Assembly (NCBI GenBank): GCA_003755025.1 | Contig: RJVL01000007.1 | Location: forward strand, 1 to 64,000 | DNA length: 64,000 nt | From: Diaphorobacter nitroreducens | GTDB taxonomy: Bacteria > Pseudomonadota > Gammaproteobacteria > Burkholderiales > Burkholderiaceae_C | Direction of reading: 5' to 3' | In this document: positions 56,117-64,000 of the stretch, piece by piece | How the letters are laid out: each line of letters starts with the position of its first letter | Numbering within the stretch: the first letter of the stretch is position 1 | Program-made: the position numbers and the translations under genes | The notes under the pieces: generated by a model | Databases searched by the model: none | The model's input: only the letters and a program-made list of their open reading frames with translations | What the model was told of the DNA's origin: nothing

Positions 56117-57520
56117 TCAATCAGCGGCCTGGATGGCGCCCGCCTGCGTGAGGCGCTCGGCCACCAGCAGCTTGTGCATCTCGGCCTGGGTCATGATGCC
56201 CAGGTCCTCGGCCACCACGGCAATCGGCTTGCCCGTGGCAATGGCCGACTTGGCGATGGCGGCCGCCTTCTCGTAGCCGATCAGCGGGTTGAGCGCGGTC
56301 ACCAGCGTCACCGACGCGGCGATGCGTTCCGTCAGCAGCCCCTGGTTGGCCACGATGCCCTCCACGCAGTTCACCTGCAGGGTGTGGCAGGCCCTGGCCA
56401 GGTGGTGCAGGCTCTTGTGCAGCGCCCAGCCCATCAGCGGCTCGAAGGCGTTGAGCTGCAGTTGGCCCGCTTCGGCGGCCATGGTGATGGCGGCGTCGTT
56501 GCCGATCACTTCGAAGCACACCTGGTTCATCACCTCGGGGATCACGGGGTTGACCTTGCCGGGCATGATGGACGAGCCCGCCTGGCGCGCGGGCAGCTGG
56601 ATATCGCCCACGCCGGCTTGCGGGCCCGAGGACAGCAGGCGCAGGTCGTTGCTGATCTTGGAGAGCTTGGCGGCGATGCGCTTGAGCACGCCCGAGATGT
56701 CAACGAAGGCCCCCGTGTCCGACGTGGCGGCGATCAGGTTGGCCGCGGCCTTGACCGGCACGCCCGACAGCCGCGCCAGCTCAGGGATGACCACGTCCAC
56801 GTAGCCGACGGGCGCGTTGATGCCGGTGCCGATGGCGGTGCCGCCCATGTTCACCTCGGTCATCAGGTAGGCGGACTCGCGCAGGCGGCGCTCATCGTCG
56901 GCAATCATGGCGGCGAAGGCGGCAAACTCCTGGCCCAGCGTCATGGGCACGGCATCTTGCAACTGGGTGCGGCCGATCTTCAGGATGCCCTTGAATTCCT
57001 CGGCCTTGGCCTCGAACGCGCCGCGCAGGGCCGACAGGGCCTTGAGCAGCGTCTCGATACCGAAATAGGTGGCGATCTTCAGCGCCGTGGGGTAGGCATC
57101 GTTGGTGCTTTGCGATGCGTTGACGTGATCGTTCGGGTGGATCGTGTCATAGCGGCCCTTGGGCAATCCCAGGTGCTCCAGGGCACGGTTGGCGATCACC
57201 TCATTGGCGTTCATGTTCGTGGAGGTGCCGGCACCGCCCTGGATCACGTCCACGACGAACTGGTCGTGCAACTGTCCGGCGATCAGGTCGTCGCAGGCTT
57301 GGGCAATGGCGTGGGCTTGGGTTGCGTTGATCGCGCCGAGCTGCAGATTGGCGTGGGCGGCGGCCTTCTTGACGAAGGCAAAGGCCCGGATCAACTCGGG
57401 CATGTGGGCCACGGTGTGGCCGGTGATGGGAAAGTTTTCTACGGCACGAGCGGTGTGGACGCCCCAATACGCGTCCGGGGGAATGGTCTTGATACCGATG
57501 AAGTCATGTTCTTGACGCAT
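56117..57520 (-). CDS. aspA: Aspartate ammonia-lyase
   Basis: A 467-residue enzyme converting aspartate to fumarate and ammonia. The fumarase/aspartase signature GSSIMPGKVNPVIPEV with the catalytic Ser loop is present, as are QGGAGTSTNMNANEVIANRA and HPNDHVNASQSTNDAYPTAL. The start at 57520 (MRQEHDFIG) gives the usual N-terminus. It is convergent with phaP and the candidate small RNA. Confidence 0.95.
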   Translation of the reverse strand: MRQEHDFIGIKTIPPDAYWGVHTARAVENFPITGHTVAHMPELIRAFAFVKKAAAHANLQLGAINATQAHAIAQACDDLIAGQLHDQFVVDVIQGGAGTSTNMNANEVIANRALEHLGLPKGRYDTIHPNDHVNASQSTNDAYPTALKIATYFGIETLLKALSALRGAFEAKAEEFKGILKIGRTQLQDAVPMTLGQEFAAFAAMIADDERRLRESAYLMTEVNMGGTAIGTGINAPVGYVDVVIPELARLSGVPVKAAANLIAATSDTGAFVDISGVLKRIAAKLSKISNDLRLLSSGPQAGVGDIQLPARQAGSSIMPGKVNPVIPEVMNQVCFEVIGNDAAITMAAEAGQLQLNAFEPLMGWALHKSLHHLARACHTLQVNCVEGIVANQGLLTERIAASVTLVTALNPLIGYEKAAAIAKSAIATGKPIAVVAEDLGIMTQAEMHKLLVAERLTQAGAIQAAD

Positions 57521-57828
57521 GGTCGATCTGCTTTCTAGCGAAATGGAGTAAATAAAAGGGGAACAAAGCCAGGCCCCAAGTGAAAACACCGCCTGAGGTG
57601 CAGGCGGTGCTTGGTGGGTGCAGCCGTGGAGCGCCCTGGAGCCGGGCGCGCACCTTGTGGGCGCAAGTGCCGGGCCAGACGTGGCAATGCCCCGGGCACC
57701 ATGGCGCCCAGGGCATTGGGTGCGGATTATGGACCACTACCACGCGCGCGCATGAGAACCTTAGCTTTGCGCATAACCATGCCCACGCGGCGGGCAGGCG
57801 GCGGCCAGGAGCGCTCTACACTGCGGCC
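57521..57828. other. Intergenic stretch between divergent aspA and M23 peptidase genes
   Basis: About 310 bp with no credible gene. CACCGCCT-N7-AGGCGGTG (57587-57609) is a perfect 8-bp stem followed by GTTTTC on the minus strand, perhaps part of the aspA leader. Confidence 0.4.
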
Positions 57829-58719
57829 GTGCCATTTCCTTGCGACCCCACTTTTCCGCCCCTTTCCCCCTCAGGCGCACGGCGCCGCACGCTGCTGCAG
57901 GCGCTGGGCCTCGCCCTGGCGCCCGGCATGCCCGCGCTGGTCCGGGCGGGCACCGCCCAGCAATGGCCGCAGGCCCTGGCCGTGCCCGGGGGCGTGGCCC
58001 GGCTGTCGCTGGGCCCCGCGGCCGAGCGGCCGGTGGTGCACGCGGGCGACGTCCCGGTGCTGGTGCTGGGCGATGCGATCGAGTGGACGGCCATCGTCGG
58101 CATCCCGCTGGCCGCGCCTACGGGCGAGGCCGAGGTGACGGTACAGGCCACGCCGACCGCACCGGCGCGGCGCGTGGCTTACCGCGTGGCAGCCAAGCAG
58201 TACCGCGAGCAGCGCCTGACCGTGGCACCGCGCACGGTGGACCTGGCACCCGAAGACCTGGCCCGCCACGAGCGTGAGCGCGCGCACCAGCAGCACGTCA
58301 TGGCTACCTTTTCAACGCCCTTGCCAGAGGAGCTGCAGATGCGCCAGCCCGTGCCGGGACGGCGCTCCAGCAGCTTCGGTCTGCGGCGCGTGTTCAACGG
58401 CCAGGCGCGCAATCCGCACAGCGGCATGGACATTGCCGCCGCCACGGGCACCCCTGTCGCCGCGCCGCTGGCGGGCCGGGTGATCGATGTGGGCGACTAT
58501 TTCTTCAACGGCGGCACCGTGTGGCTGGACCATGGCGGCGGCCTGCTCAGCATGTACTGCCACCTCAGCCGCATGGACTGCCAGGTGGGTGACGTACTGC
58601 GCACGGGCGATGCGTTCTGCAGGGTAGGGGCCACCGGCCGCGTGACCGGCCCGCACCTGCACTGGGGCGTGATGCTCAACCGCACCATGGTAGACCCGGC
58701 CCTGTTCCTGCCCGCATGA
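57829..58719 (+). CDS. M23-family (LytM-type) peptidase
   Basis: About 296 residues from a GTG at 57829; no ATG start fits because the upstream frame to 57580 lies in the aspA leader. It has a twin-Arg-like signal ([25 protein letters not shown]), an immunoglobulin-like middle domain (~60-160), and the zinc peptidase domain: [22 protein letters not shown] (first His/Asp) and GPHLHWGV (HxH). It likely cleaves or binds peptidoglycan in the periplasm. Its stop overlaps the next start by four bases. Confidence 0.87.
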   Translation: MPFPCDPTFPPLSPSGARRRTLLQALGLALAPGMPALVRAGTAQQWPQALAVPGGVARLSLGPAAERPVVHAGDVPVLVLGDAIEWTAIVGIPLAAPTGEAEVTVQATPTAPARRVAYRVAAKQYREQRLTVAPRTVDLAPEDLARHERERAHQQHVMATFSTPLPEELQMRQPVPGRRSSSFGLRRVFNGQARNPHSGMDIAAATGTPVAAPLAGRVIDVGDYFFNGGTVWLDHGGGLLSMYCHLSRMDCQVGDVLRTGDAFCRVGATGRVTGPHLHWGVMLNRTMVDPALFLPA

Positions 58720-59366
58720 GCACGCCCCCTGCCCCACGCCCGCGCCTGGCGCTGCGCCGCCCCGCGGCCGCGCCAGCACCCGTCCCCCAGCGCGCGGCGC
58801 GGCTGCTGCGCTTCAACAAGCCCTATGGCGTGCTGAGCCAATTCACGCCCGAGGGGCGCTGGCGCGGGCTCCAGGACTTCATCGACGTGCCCGGCGTCTA
58901 TGTGGCGGGGCGGCTCGATGCCGACAGCGAGGGACTGCTGCTGCTCACCGACGACGGGGCGCTGCAGGCACGCATCAGCGATCCGCGCCACAAGATGGAG
59001 AAGACCTACTGGGTGCAGGTGGAGGGCATTCCTGACGAGGCCGCGCTGCAGGCCCTGCGCCAGGGCGTGCAGCTCGGCGACGGCCCCACCCTGCCCGCAC
59101 GCGTGCGCCGGCTGGAGCCGCCGCCCGCCCTCTGGGAGCGCGATCCGCCCATCCGCGTGCGCCAGAACATTCCCGACTGCTGGATCGAACTCATCATCCG
59201 CGAAGGCCGCAACCGCCAGGTGCGCCGCATGACCGCCGCCGTGGGCCACCCCACGCTGCGGTTGGTGCGCGCGGCCATCGGCCCCTACGCCCTGGACGGG
59301 CTGGAGCCGGGCTGCTGGCAGCCCGCCAGCCCGCCCTCGCCAGTGCCGCACCACCGCAAAAAGTAG
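58716..59366 (+). CDS. Pseudouridine synthase, RluE type
   Basis: A 216-residue RsuA/RluB/E/F-family enzyme. [18 protein letters not shown] and [18 protein letters not shown] with the catalytic Asp are diagnostic, and [23 protein letters not shown] matches RluE. It has no N-terminal S4 domain, as expected for RluE (23S rRNA position 2457 in E. coli). The first ~25 residues are Pro/Ala/Arg-rich and add to the usual length. Confidence 0.9.
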   Translation: MSTPPAPRPRLALRRPAAAPAPVPQRAARLLRFNKPYGVLSQFTPEGRWRGLQDFIDVPGVYVAGRLDADSEGLLLLTDDGALQARISDPRHKMEKTYWVQVEGIPDEAALQALRQGVQLGDGPTLPARVRRLEPPPALWERDPPIRVRQNIPDCWIELIIREGRNRQVRRMTAAVGHPTLRLVRAAIGPYALDGLEPGCWQPASPPSPVPHHRKK

Positions 59367-59408
59367 AGCTGCTGGCGCTTTCCTGCATTGGCTTTGCGCC
59401 GGATTTTT
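59366..59408 (+). repeat. Degenerate copy of the dispersed repeat
   Basis: AGAGCTGCTGGCGCTTTC ... GCTTTGCGCCGGATTTTT keeps both arms weakly. It begins at the rluE stop codon. Confidence 0.45.
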
Positions 59409-59468
59409 CACTTACGCTCAGCACCCTCCACCCAGCAGCGACAATCGCGGCGGGAGGAACTGAACACC

Positions 59469-60509
59469 ATGACCACAAACCCTGGCGACGGCCTGTCCCT
59501 CGCCCCGCTCGACCCCGCGCCCACGCAACCCGCGCCTGCTGCGGCCTCATCGCACGTCGCACGCACCTGCCCACGCTGCCACTACACGCGCCAGGCCAGC
59601 GACACCGCCCCCGCCTGGCAATGCCCGCGCTGCGCGGTGGTCTACGACAAGGCCACGCCGCGCCCACGCGCACGCGCGGGCCACGATGAAGAGGACGATA
59701 CCCAGCCCGTCCCGCTGGACCCGCGCCGCGCCCGGGCCAGCGCGGGTCTGCCCTGGGCCTGGATCGCCCTGGGCAGCGCCGTGCTGGCCGGGGCCGCGCT
59801 GCTGGGCTGGAAGTGGAACGGCGAGCGCCAGCGCAGCGCCCAGCAGGAGCAACGCGCCGCCAGCGACAGCCGCGCCGCCGATGTCAGCCAGGCCCGCGCC
59901 GTGCAGGACGGGCGGGCGCGCATCGATGCACTGGAGCACCAGTGGCGCATGGGCGAAGGCGCCCAGGCGCTGCCTGCCGTGCGCGCGCTGGCCGACGAGG
60001 GCGAGCCGCGGGCCATGGTGCTGCTGGGCTCCATGCTGCTGGGTGGCAGCAGCTACCGCAACGCCATCGGCCAGCCGCTGGACCCGGCCGAGGCGCTGCA
60101 ATGGCTGGAGCGCGCCGCCCGCGCGGGCGATGCCACCGCCGCCGTGCGCCTGGGGGGTCTGTATGAGCGCGGTGAACATGTGCCGCGCCAGCCCTCACTG
60201 GCCGAGAACTGGTACCTGCGTGCCGCGCGCCAGGGCGACGGCGCGGGCCTGTACAGCCTGGGCATGCTCTACGCGCGGGGCGCCGATCCCGTAAGCCAAC
60301 GCCCCGTCCCCGCGTGGATGCTGCTCACGCTGGCCGAACGCGCCTCGCGCGGCGCACCGGTGCGCGACGCGCTGCTGACCGAGCAGCACTACCCGTCCAG
60401 CGCCCGTGCAGGCCTGGTCCGCCTCAAGGACAAGCTGCACCCCAGCGACATTGCCGAGGCCGAGCGCCTGGCCGACGCCTGGAAGCCCGGCCAGCCGCTG
60501 GGCTTCTAG
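59469..60509 (+). CDS. Zinc-ribbon, membrane-anchored Sel1-repeat protein
   Basis: A 346-residue protein. An N-terminal zinc ribbon (CPRCHYTRQASD...WQCPRCAVVYD), an acidic/basic linker, one membrane helix (AWIALGSAVLAGAALLGW, ~97-114), then Sel1-like repeats (GEPRAMVLLGSMLLGG, DATAAVRLGGLYERG, GAGLYSLGMLYARGAD). Sel1 repeats mediate protein contacts. The zinc-ribbon plus Sel1 layout suggests a scaffold facing the periplasm with a cytoplasmic ribbon. Function unknown. The ATG at 59469 is preceded by GGGAGGAA. Confidence 0.75.
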   Translation: MTTNPGDGLSLAPLDPAPTQPAPAAASSHVARTCPRCHYTRQASDTAPAWQCPRCAVVYDKATPRPRARAGHDEEDDTQPVPLDPRRARASAGLPWAWIALGSAVLAGAALLGWKWNGERQRSAQQEQRAASDSRAADVSQARAVQDGRARIDALEHQWRMGEGAQALPAVRALADEGEPRAMVLLGSMLLGGSSYRNAIGQPLDPAEALQWLERAARAGDATAAVRLGGLYERGEHVPRQPSLAENWYLRAARQGDGAGLYSLGMLYARGADPVSQRPVPAWMLLTLAERASRGAPVRDALLTEQHYPSSARAGLVRLKDKLHPSDIAEAERLADAWKPGQPLGF

Positions 60510-60570
60510 CGCGGCACGCGCCCGCCAGCGCCACGGGCGGCCTGCACGGTGTGCAGTGCGCCGCGCGGCG

Positions 60571-61245
60571 CTAGCGCTTGCGCCACCAGACGACCAGGGC
60601 GAGGAACACCACACCCGTGAGCAGCGGCACGGCGGACATGAGTAGCTCGACAAACGAGCTGCGCCGCATGCCGGACCACACCTCCACGCGCACGCCGTCC
60701 AGCCGCAGGTTGCTCGCGCCTGCGAACTCCAGCGCCGGCGCCACCTTGCGGTCCTCCTTGAAGCTCACCGGCCCGGCCGTGCCCGCCAGCTGCAGCACCT
60801 GGCCCGCGCGCGTGCCCGTCCCGAACGAAGCGCCCTGCACCATCGACAGGCGCGTGCCGTTGTCCGTGTCCCAGCCGGCCATCCAGCGCGTGAGGCCCTC
60901 GCCGTCGGACTGGGCCACGCCGGCCACGTGCACCACCAGCGTGTAGGGGTTGCCGCTGGCGGGCAGGTCCAGCGCGCGCGGCGCCTTCCAGGCCACCGTT
61001 TCGGAGAAAAAGCCCGCGGGCTTGCTGCCGGCCGTCTTGTCCTGGTGGCGCGCCAGTCGCGCCAGGTCTTCGGGCGTCAATTCGAACGACTCCACCAGGC
61101 GCTTGCCCCAGGCGGTGGACGCGTCGCGCGCGCCCGCGGGCGTGGCGGGCAGTGCCAGCAGGCCAGCGGTGGCCAGGGCGAAGCACACGCCCGCCGCAGA
61201 AAAGACGCGCAAACGCTGGCGCGGACAGGACACGGTGGCGTGCAT
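60571..61245 (-). CDS. Exported/membrane protein of unknown function
   Basis: A 224-residue protein with an N-terminal signal or anchor (LRVFSAAGVCFALATAGLLALPATPAGA) and one C-terminal membrane helix (LLMSAVPLLTGVVFLALVVWW) ending in RKR. The middle, ~150 residues, looks like a soluble beta-rich domain (NPYTLVVHVAGVAQSDGEG, GQVLQLAGTAGPVSF). No family recognised. It is convergent with the Sel1 gene. Confidence 0.6.
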   Translation of the reverse strand: MHATVSCPRQRLRVFSAAGVCFALATAGLLALPATPAGARDASTAWGKRLVESFELTPEDLARLARHQDKTAGSKPAGFFSETVAWKAPRALDLPASGNPYTLVVHVAGVAQSDGEGLTRWMAGWDTDNGTRLSMVQGASFGTGTRAGQVLQLAGTAGPVSFKEDRKVAPALEFAGASNLRLDGVRVEVWSGMRRSSFVELLMSAVPLLTGVVFLALVVWWRKR

Positions 61246-61305
61246 GTGGGGGCTCCCTCGGGTGGCTGTGCGGTGCTGCGAATGGCACCGTTTGCATCGA
61301 TTTTA

Positions 61306-61347
61306 ATAGCTGCCAGCGCTTGATGGACGGGCGCTAGAGCGGTTTTT
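61306..61347 (+). repeat. Dispersed 42-nt repeat overlapping the rarD stop
   Basis: ATAGCTGCCAGCGCTTG, centre ATGGAC, GGGCGCTAGAGCGG then TTTTTT. On the minus strand it encodes the last four residues and the stop codon of rarD. Confidence 0.9.
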
Positions 61348-62236
61348 TGTCTTGAACCTGCACGGCTGGACGGCGCAGGCGCAGTGCGCCGTCCAGCACC
61401 AGCAGAGCCACGGCGGCGAAAATGGGGCCGTAGGTGGGCCACTGCGCCGCGCCGATGCTCTCGCCCAGCGCCAGCGCCACCAGCGCCAGCAGTACCGGCT
61501 CCACATAGCTCAAGAGACCAAACAACCCCAGCGGCAGCAGGCGGCTGGCGGCCATGTACAGCGCCAGCGCCACGGCGCTGAGCACGCCCAGGACGGGCAC
61601 CATCGCCCACAGGTGCGCATGCTCCAGCACCAGCGGCAGGGACGACGGCACGCGCACCACGAACCACAGCGCCGCGGGCACCAGCAGCAGCATGTCCAGC
61701 CAATGGCCGCCCAGGTGGTCGGTGCCCAGGCGCCGGCGCATCACGAAATACGCGGTGTAGCCCAGTGCGACCAGCCAGGTCTCCCACGACATGCCGCCGG
61801 CGCGCAACACCTCGTGCAGCACTCCCGCGCCCGCCAGTGCCGTGGCCAGCCACTGCAGGTGCGACAGCCGCTCGCGGTACAGCACCCGCCCGGCCAGCAC
61901 CATCACCAACGGCAGCAGGAAGTAGCCCAGCGACACCGGCAGCGCCCGCCCGTGCAGCGGCGCCCATAAAAACAGCCACAGCTGCACGCCCAGCATGGCG
62001 GCGCTGGCCAGCAGCCCCAGCGCCAGCAGCGGCTGCCGCCACGCGCGCGCAGCCAGCAGGCGCACACCCGGCCACTGCCCGCGCGCCAGCAGCAGCGCCG
62101 TGGTGAACGGCAGCGTGCACAGCACGCGCCAGCCGAAGATCTGCTCGCCATCCAGCGGCGCCAGCGCCGGTGCCAGGTAATACATGGCGCCGAACAGAAC
62201 GGACGCGACGATGGACGCAACAAGACCTTGGATCAC
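61334..62236 (-). CDS. rarD: EamA-family transporter RarD
   Basis: A 300-residue ten-helix DMT transporter. SVLFGAMYYLAPALAPLDGEQIFGWRVLCTLP and LQLWLFLWAPLHG-like regions match RarD. GTG at 62236 (VIQGLVASIVASVLFG) is the likely start because the upstream frame to 62521 is not hydrophobic or conserved-looking. The C-terminal KKPL and TAG come from a 42-nt repeat. Substrate unknown. Confidence 0.85.
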   Translation of the reverse strand: MIQGLVASIVASVLFGAMYYLAPALAPLDGEQIFGWRVLCTLPFTTALLLARGQWPGVRLLAARAWRQPLLALGLLASAAMLGVQLWLFLWAPLHGRALPVSLGYFLLPLVMVLAGRVLYRERLSHLQWLATALAGAGVLHEVLRAGGMSWETWLVALGYTAYFVMRRRLGTDHLGGHWLDMLLLVPAALWFVVRVPSSLPLVLEHAHLWAMVPVLGVLSAVALALYMAASRLLPLGLFGLLSYVEPVLLALVALALGESIGAAQWPTYGPIFAAVALLVLDGALRLRRPAVQVQDKKPL

Positions 62237-62593
62237 AACGGCAGCAGGTGGACAAGAAACGATGCGGGAAACCCGGCGACAACACGGCGTCGCCGCCGCG
62301 GGCAAGACACGACAGGCACGCATCCGGACGAGGACAGCAGGCAGGCGCCCGAACGAGGAAAGGGCAGGCCTTTGCCCGCGTGCGACCCGCGATTGTCGGC
62401 CATTGGCGCGCGCCCCGCCGCCGCACCACTTATGCCCACCGCCTGTGGGCGGCCCTGTGGACAACCGCCGGGACAACCCCGCGCAGGCCGCGCCGGCATT
62501 GGGCTGCAGCGCATCGCCCATTTTTTAGGCAATCGGCATGGGCAAGGCCGCGATGCCGCGCGGACCTGCAAGCGCGCATCCGACACGGTTATA
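62237..62593. other. Intergenic stretch between divergent rarD and nuclease gene
   Basis: About 360 bp without a supportable gene; it should hold the promoters of both neighbours. TATAGT at 62590-62595 is a weak -10-like hexamer on the plus strand. Confidence 0.35.
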
Positions 62594-63139
62594 GTGCGCG
62601 CCTTTGCGGCGTCACCGTGCGACAGCGGCGCGGCAGCAGTGGCCGCATGCCGACGCGCCACCGCCACCGCGCCGCGCTTTTATCCGCTCTTCACCACTGC
62701 CCCACCCGTGTCCGCTGCCGCCCTCCTCTGCCTTGTGATTGCCATCAGCGATGGCGACACGCTCACCGTGCGTTGCGGCACGCCGGGGGCCTGGCGCCCG
62801 CAGCGCGTGCGCGTGGTGGCGATCGACGCGCCCGAGAGCCGCCAGGCCTTCGGCCAGCGCGCGCGCCAGAACCTGGCGCGCCTGTGCTTTCGCCAGCAGG
62901 CCGCCCTGCGCACGCTGGGCCGCGACGACTACGGCCGCACGCTGGCGCATGTACGCTGCCAGGGGCAGGACGTGGGCACGGCCCAGGTGCGCGCCGGCCT
63001 GGCCTGGGTTTATGCATCGCAGGCCAAGCGCTACCCCCACCTGGTGGCGCTGCAGCGCCAGGCACGCGCCAGCCAGACTGGGCTGTGGTCGCAGCCACGC
63101 CCGCAGGCCCCCTGGGACTACCGGCGCCGGCACCGGTAG
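62594..63139 (+). CDS. Thermonuclease-family (SNase-like) protein
   Basis: The staphylococcal nuclease-like domain is clear: AISDGDTLTVRCGTP, VRVVAIDAPESRQAFGQRAR with the catalytic Arg, and GRDDYGRTLAHVRCQGQDVG with the second Arg/Asp, ending GLAWVYASQAKRYPHLVALQ. The start is uncertain: GTG at 62594 leaves room for an N-terminal signal-like segment, GTG at 62708 gives a minimal domain. Likely an exported or cell-envelope nuclease. Confidence 0.75.
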   Translation: MRAFAASPCDSGAAAVAACRRATATAPRFYPLFTTAPPVSAAALLCLVIAISDGDTLTVRCGTPGAWRPQRVRVVAIDAPESRQAFGQRARQNLARLCFRQQAALRTLGRDDYGRTLAHVRCQGQDVGTAQVRAGLAWVYASQAKRYPHLVALQRQARASQTGLWSQPRPQAPWDYRRRHR

Positions 63140-63154
63140 GCGACTATCATTTCA

Positions 63155-63196
63155 ATAGCTGTTCGCGCTTTTCCATCAAGCGCTACGGGCCATTTT
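63155..63196 (+). repeat. Dispersed 42-nt repeat between nuclease and DHH genes
   Basis: ATAGCTGTTCGCGCTTT, centre TCCATC, AAGCGCTACGGGCC then ATTTT. It sits between convergent genes. Confidence 0.9.
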
Positions 63197-63198
63197 GG

Positions 63199-64000
63199 CT
63201 AGGAACTCGCACCCGTTTCGTCGGCCTGAAACACGCCGGACAGCAACTGCGCCAGCCGCTCGCCAGGCAGGCGAAAGCCGCAGGCCTGGGCATGGCCGCC
63301 GCCGCCCATGCTCACGGCCAGGGGCGAGCAGTCGTAGCCGCGCTGCGAGCGCAGGCCCACCTTGACCTGCCCGTCCTTGCCCACCACCCACATCAGCGCG
63401 AAGGTGCCGCTCTGGCGCGACAGCAACTCGCCCACCAGGCTGTGGAAGGCGCCGGGCGCATTCACCATCAGCCCGGCCTCGCCGTTGAACACCAGCGGCT
63501 GCGCACCGCCCGCCACGTCCTGCGCCAAATGGCGGAACTTCTCGTCCATGGCCTGCCCGCGCGCGACGAAGGCCGCCGTCTCGGCGGGCGTGAAGTCGGC
63601 GATCTGCTGCCAACGGGCGAAGTCGAACGGCTCCATGTCCAGCGCCGCCACGTAGCCCGCGGTGTCGGGGTACTGCCAGGCCCACAGGTCGCGGTCTTCC
63701 ACGTGGCGCACCAAGGCGGGCAGTGGTGCGTCACGGTGGAAAAACTCCCACGCCAGGCGCGCGCCAGACTTGCCCATGTCGAAGTGCAGGCCCCCGCAGC
63801 GGCAGGCAAAGCCCTCCAACTGCTCGGCCGCGCTCTTGTGGTGGTCCAGCAGTACCAGCCGGGCGGCACGCGCGTCGATGGCGGCGAGCAGGTCGGGCGC
63901 AAACGCAAAGTCCAGCACGTACACGGCCCGCCCCTGCAGCGGCGGCAGGTCGTCCACGGTGGCCACCTGCCCGTGGGTCAGCCCCAGGCATTCGACCTGA
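63199..64000 (-). CDS. DHH-family phosphoesterase, 5' end cut by the window
   Basis: The frame remains open to base 64000 (upstream residues VECLGLTHGQVATVDDLPP), so the start is outside and the GTG at 63966 is not it. LVLLDHHKSA is the DHH motif and MGGGGHAQACGFRL the DHHA1 GGGH motif. The domain order (DHH then DHHA1) matches small DHH phosphoesterases that cleave short nucleic acids or nucleotides; other family members act on cyclic dinucleotides or pAp. Exact substrate unknown. Confidence 0.8.
   Translation of the reverse strand, partial: QVECLGLTHGQVATVDDLPPLQGRAVYVLDFAFAPDLLAAIDARAARLVLLDHHKSAAEQLEGFACRCGGLHFDMGKSGARLAWEFFHRDAPLPALVRHVEDRDLWAWQYPDTAGYVAALDMEPFDFARWQQIADFTPAETAAFVARGQAMDEKFRHLAQDVAGGAQPLVFNGEAGLMVNAPGAFHSLVGELLSRQSGTFALMWVVGKDGQVKVGLRSQRGYDCSPLAVSMGGGGHAQACGFRLPGERLAQLLSGVFQADETGASS

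Noticed and set aside
20964..63196. CRISPR array
   Set aside because: The repeats are kilobases apart, palindromic and lack spacers; no cas genes.

Overview
The window is a high-GC chromosomal segment from a betaproteobacterium, most likely family Comamonadaceae (Acidovorax, Alicycliphilus or Diaphorobacter-like). The signs are a tmRNA with tag peptide ANDERFALAA, a gyrA-serC-pheA-tyrA-(aroA-cmk fusion)-rpsA-ihfB-lapAB gene order, PHA phasin and Mrp genes, and about ten copies of a dispersed ~42-nt imperfect palindrome that I recognise from Comamonadaceae genomes. The family assignment is inference; no 16S gene is present.

Positions 1-15.5 kb are accessory and visibly less GC-rich. Bases 1-3737 are a complete integron head. 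A tyrosine integrase with all catalytic residues and the IntI-specific insert sits under a perfect CTGT-N8-ACAG LexA box, next to an attI region. A divergent array of at least five cassettes runs off the left edge, separated by four recognisable attC sites. The cassettes encode three small membrane proteins, a BrnT-like protein with a Cys-containing N-terminus, and an unknown protein. Next come a VIT-family Fe/Mn transporter gene, a GST / PPOX-fold / DUF1348 / LysR group, a decayed AbiEi-type antitoxin gene with a nested palindrome at its start, and a Tn7-like module: DUF6471 gene, tnsA-tnsB fusion, tnsC, tniQ. The module ends about 350 bp from the 3' end of ssrA (tmRNA), which therefore marks the right border of the island.

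From 15.5 kb onward the content is core. ssrA-gph-ubiG and ompA lie on the minus strand. gyrA, serC, pheA, tyrA, aroA-cmk, rpsA, ihfB, lapA and lapB run on the plus strand, with aromatic amino-acid genes overlapping or tightly spaced. A ComEA-like gene and a complete six-gene Mrp antiporter operon (A/B fused, C, D, E, F, G) follow. Bases 36.9-46.2 kb look like a catabolic unit: 5-oxoprolinase, an M14 peptidase, a MarR-like regulator and a DctPQM TRAP importer. The two divergent promoters of this unit share an 18-nt motif (15/18 identical). Bases 46.2-64 kb carry crcB, a LOG-family gene, MFS, rmuC, a 2-hydroxyacid dehydrogenase, a CitMHS-type antiporter, pncB, a thioesterase, a phasin, aspA, an M23 peptidase, an RluE-type pseudouridine synthase, a Sel1-repeat protein, rarD, a thermonuclease-like gene and a DHH phosphoesterase cut by the right edge.

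The most interesting signals are these: a copy of the 42-nt repeat lying in frame inside aroA, and other copies supplying stop codons of neighbouring genes; the shared operator of the oxoprolinase/TRAP unit; a probable ~116-nt small RNA with a perfect TATAAT box and a strong terminator after the phasin gene; the TnsAB-fusion module parked at ssrA; and the SOS-controlled integron. No CRISPR array or cas gene was seen.
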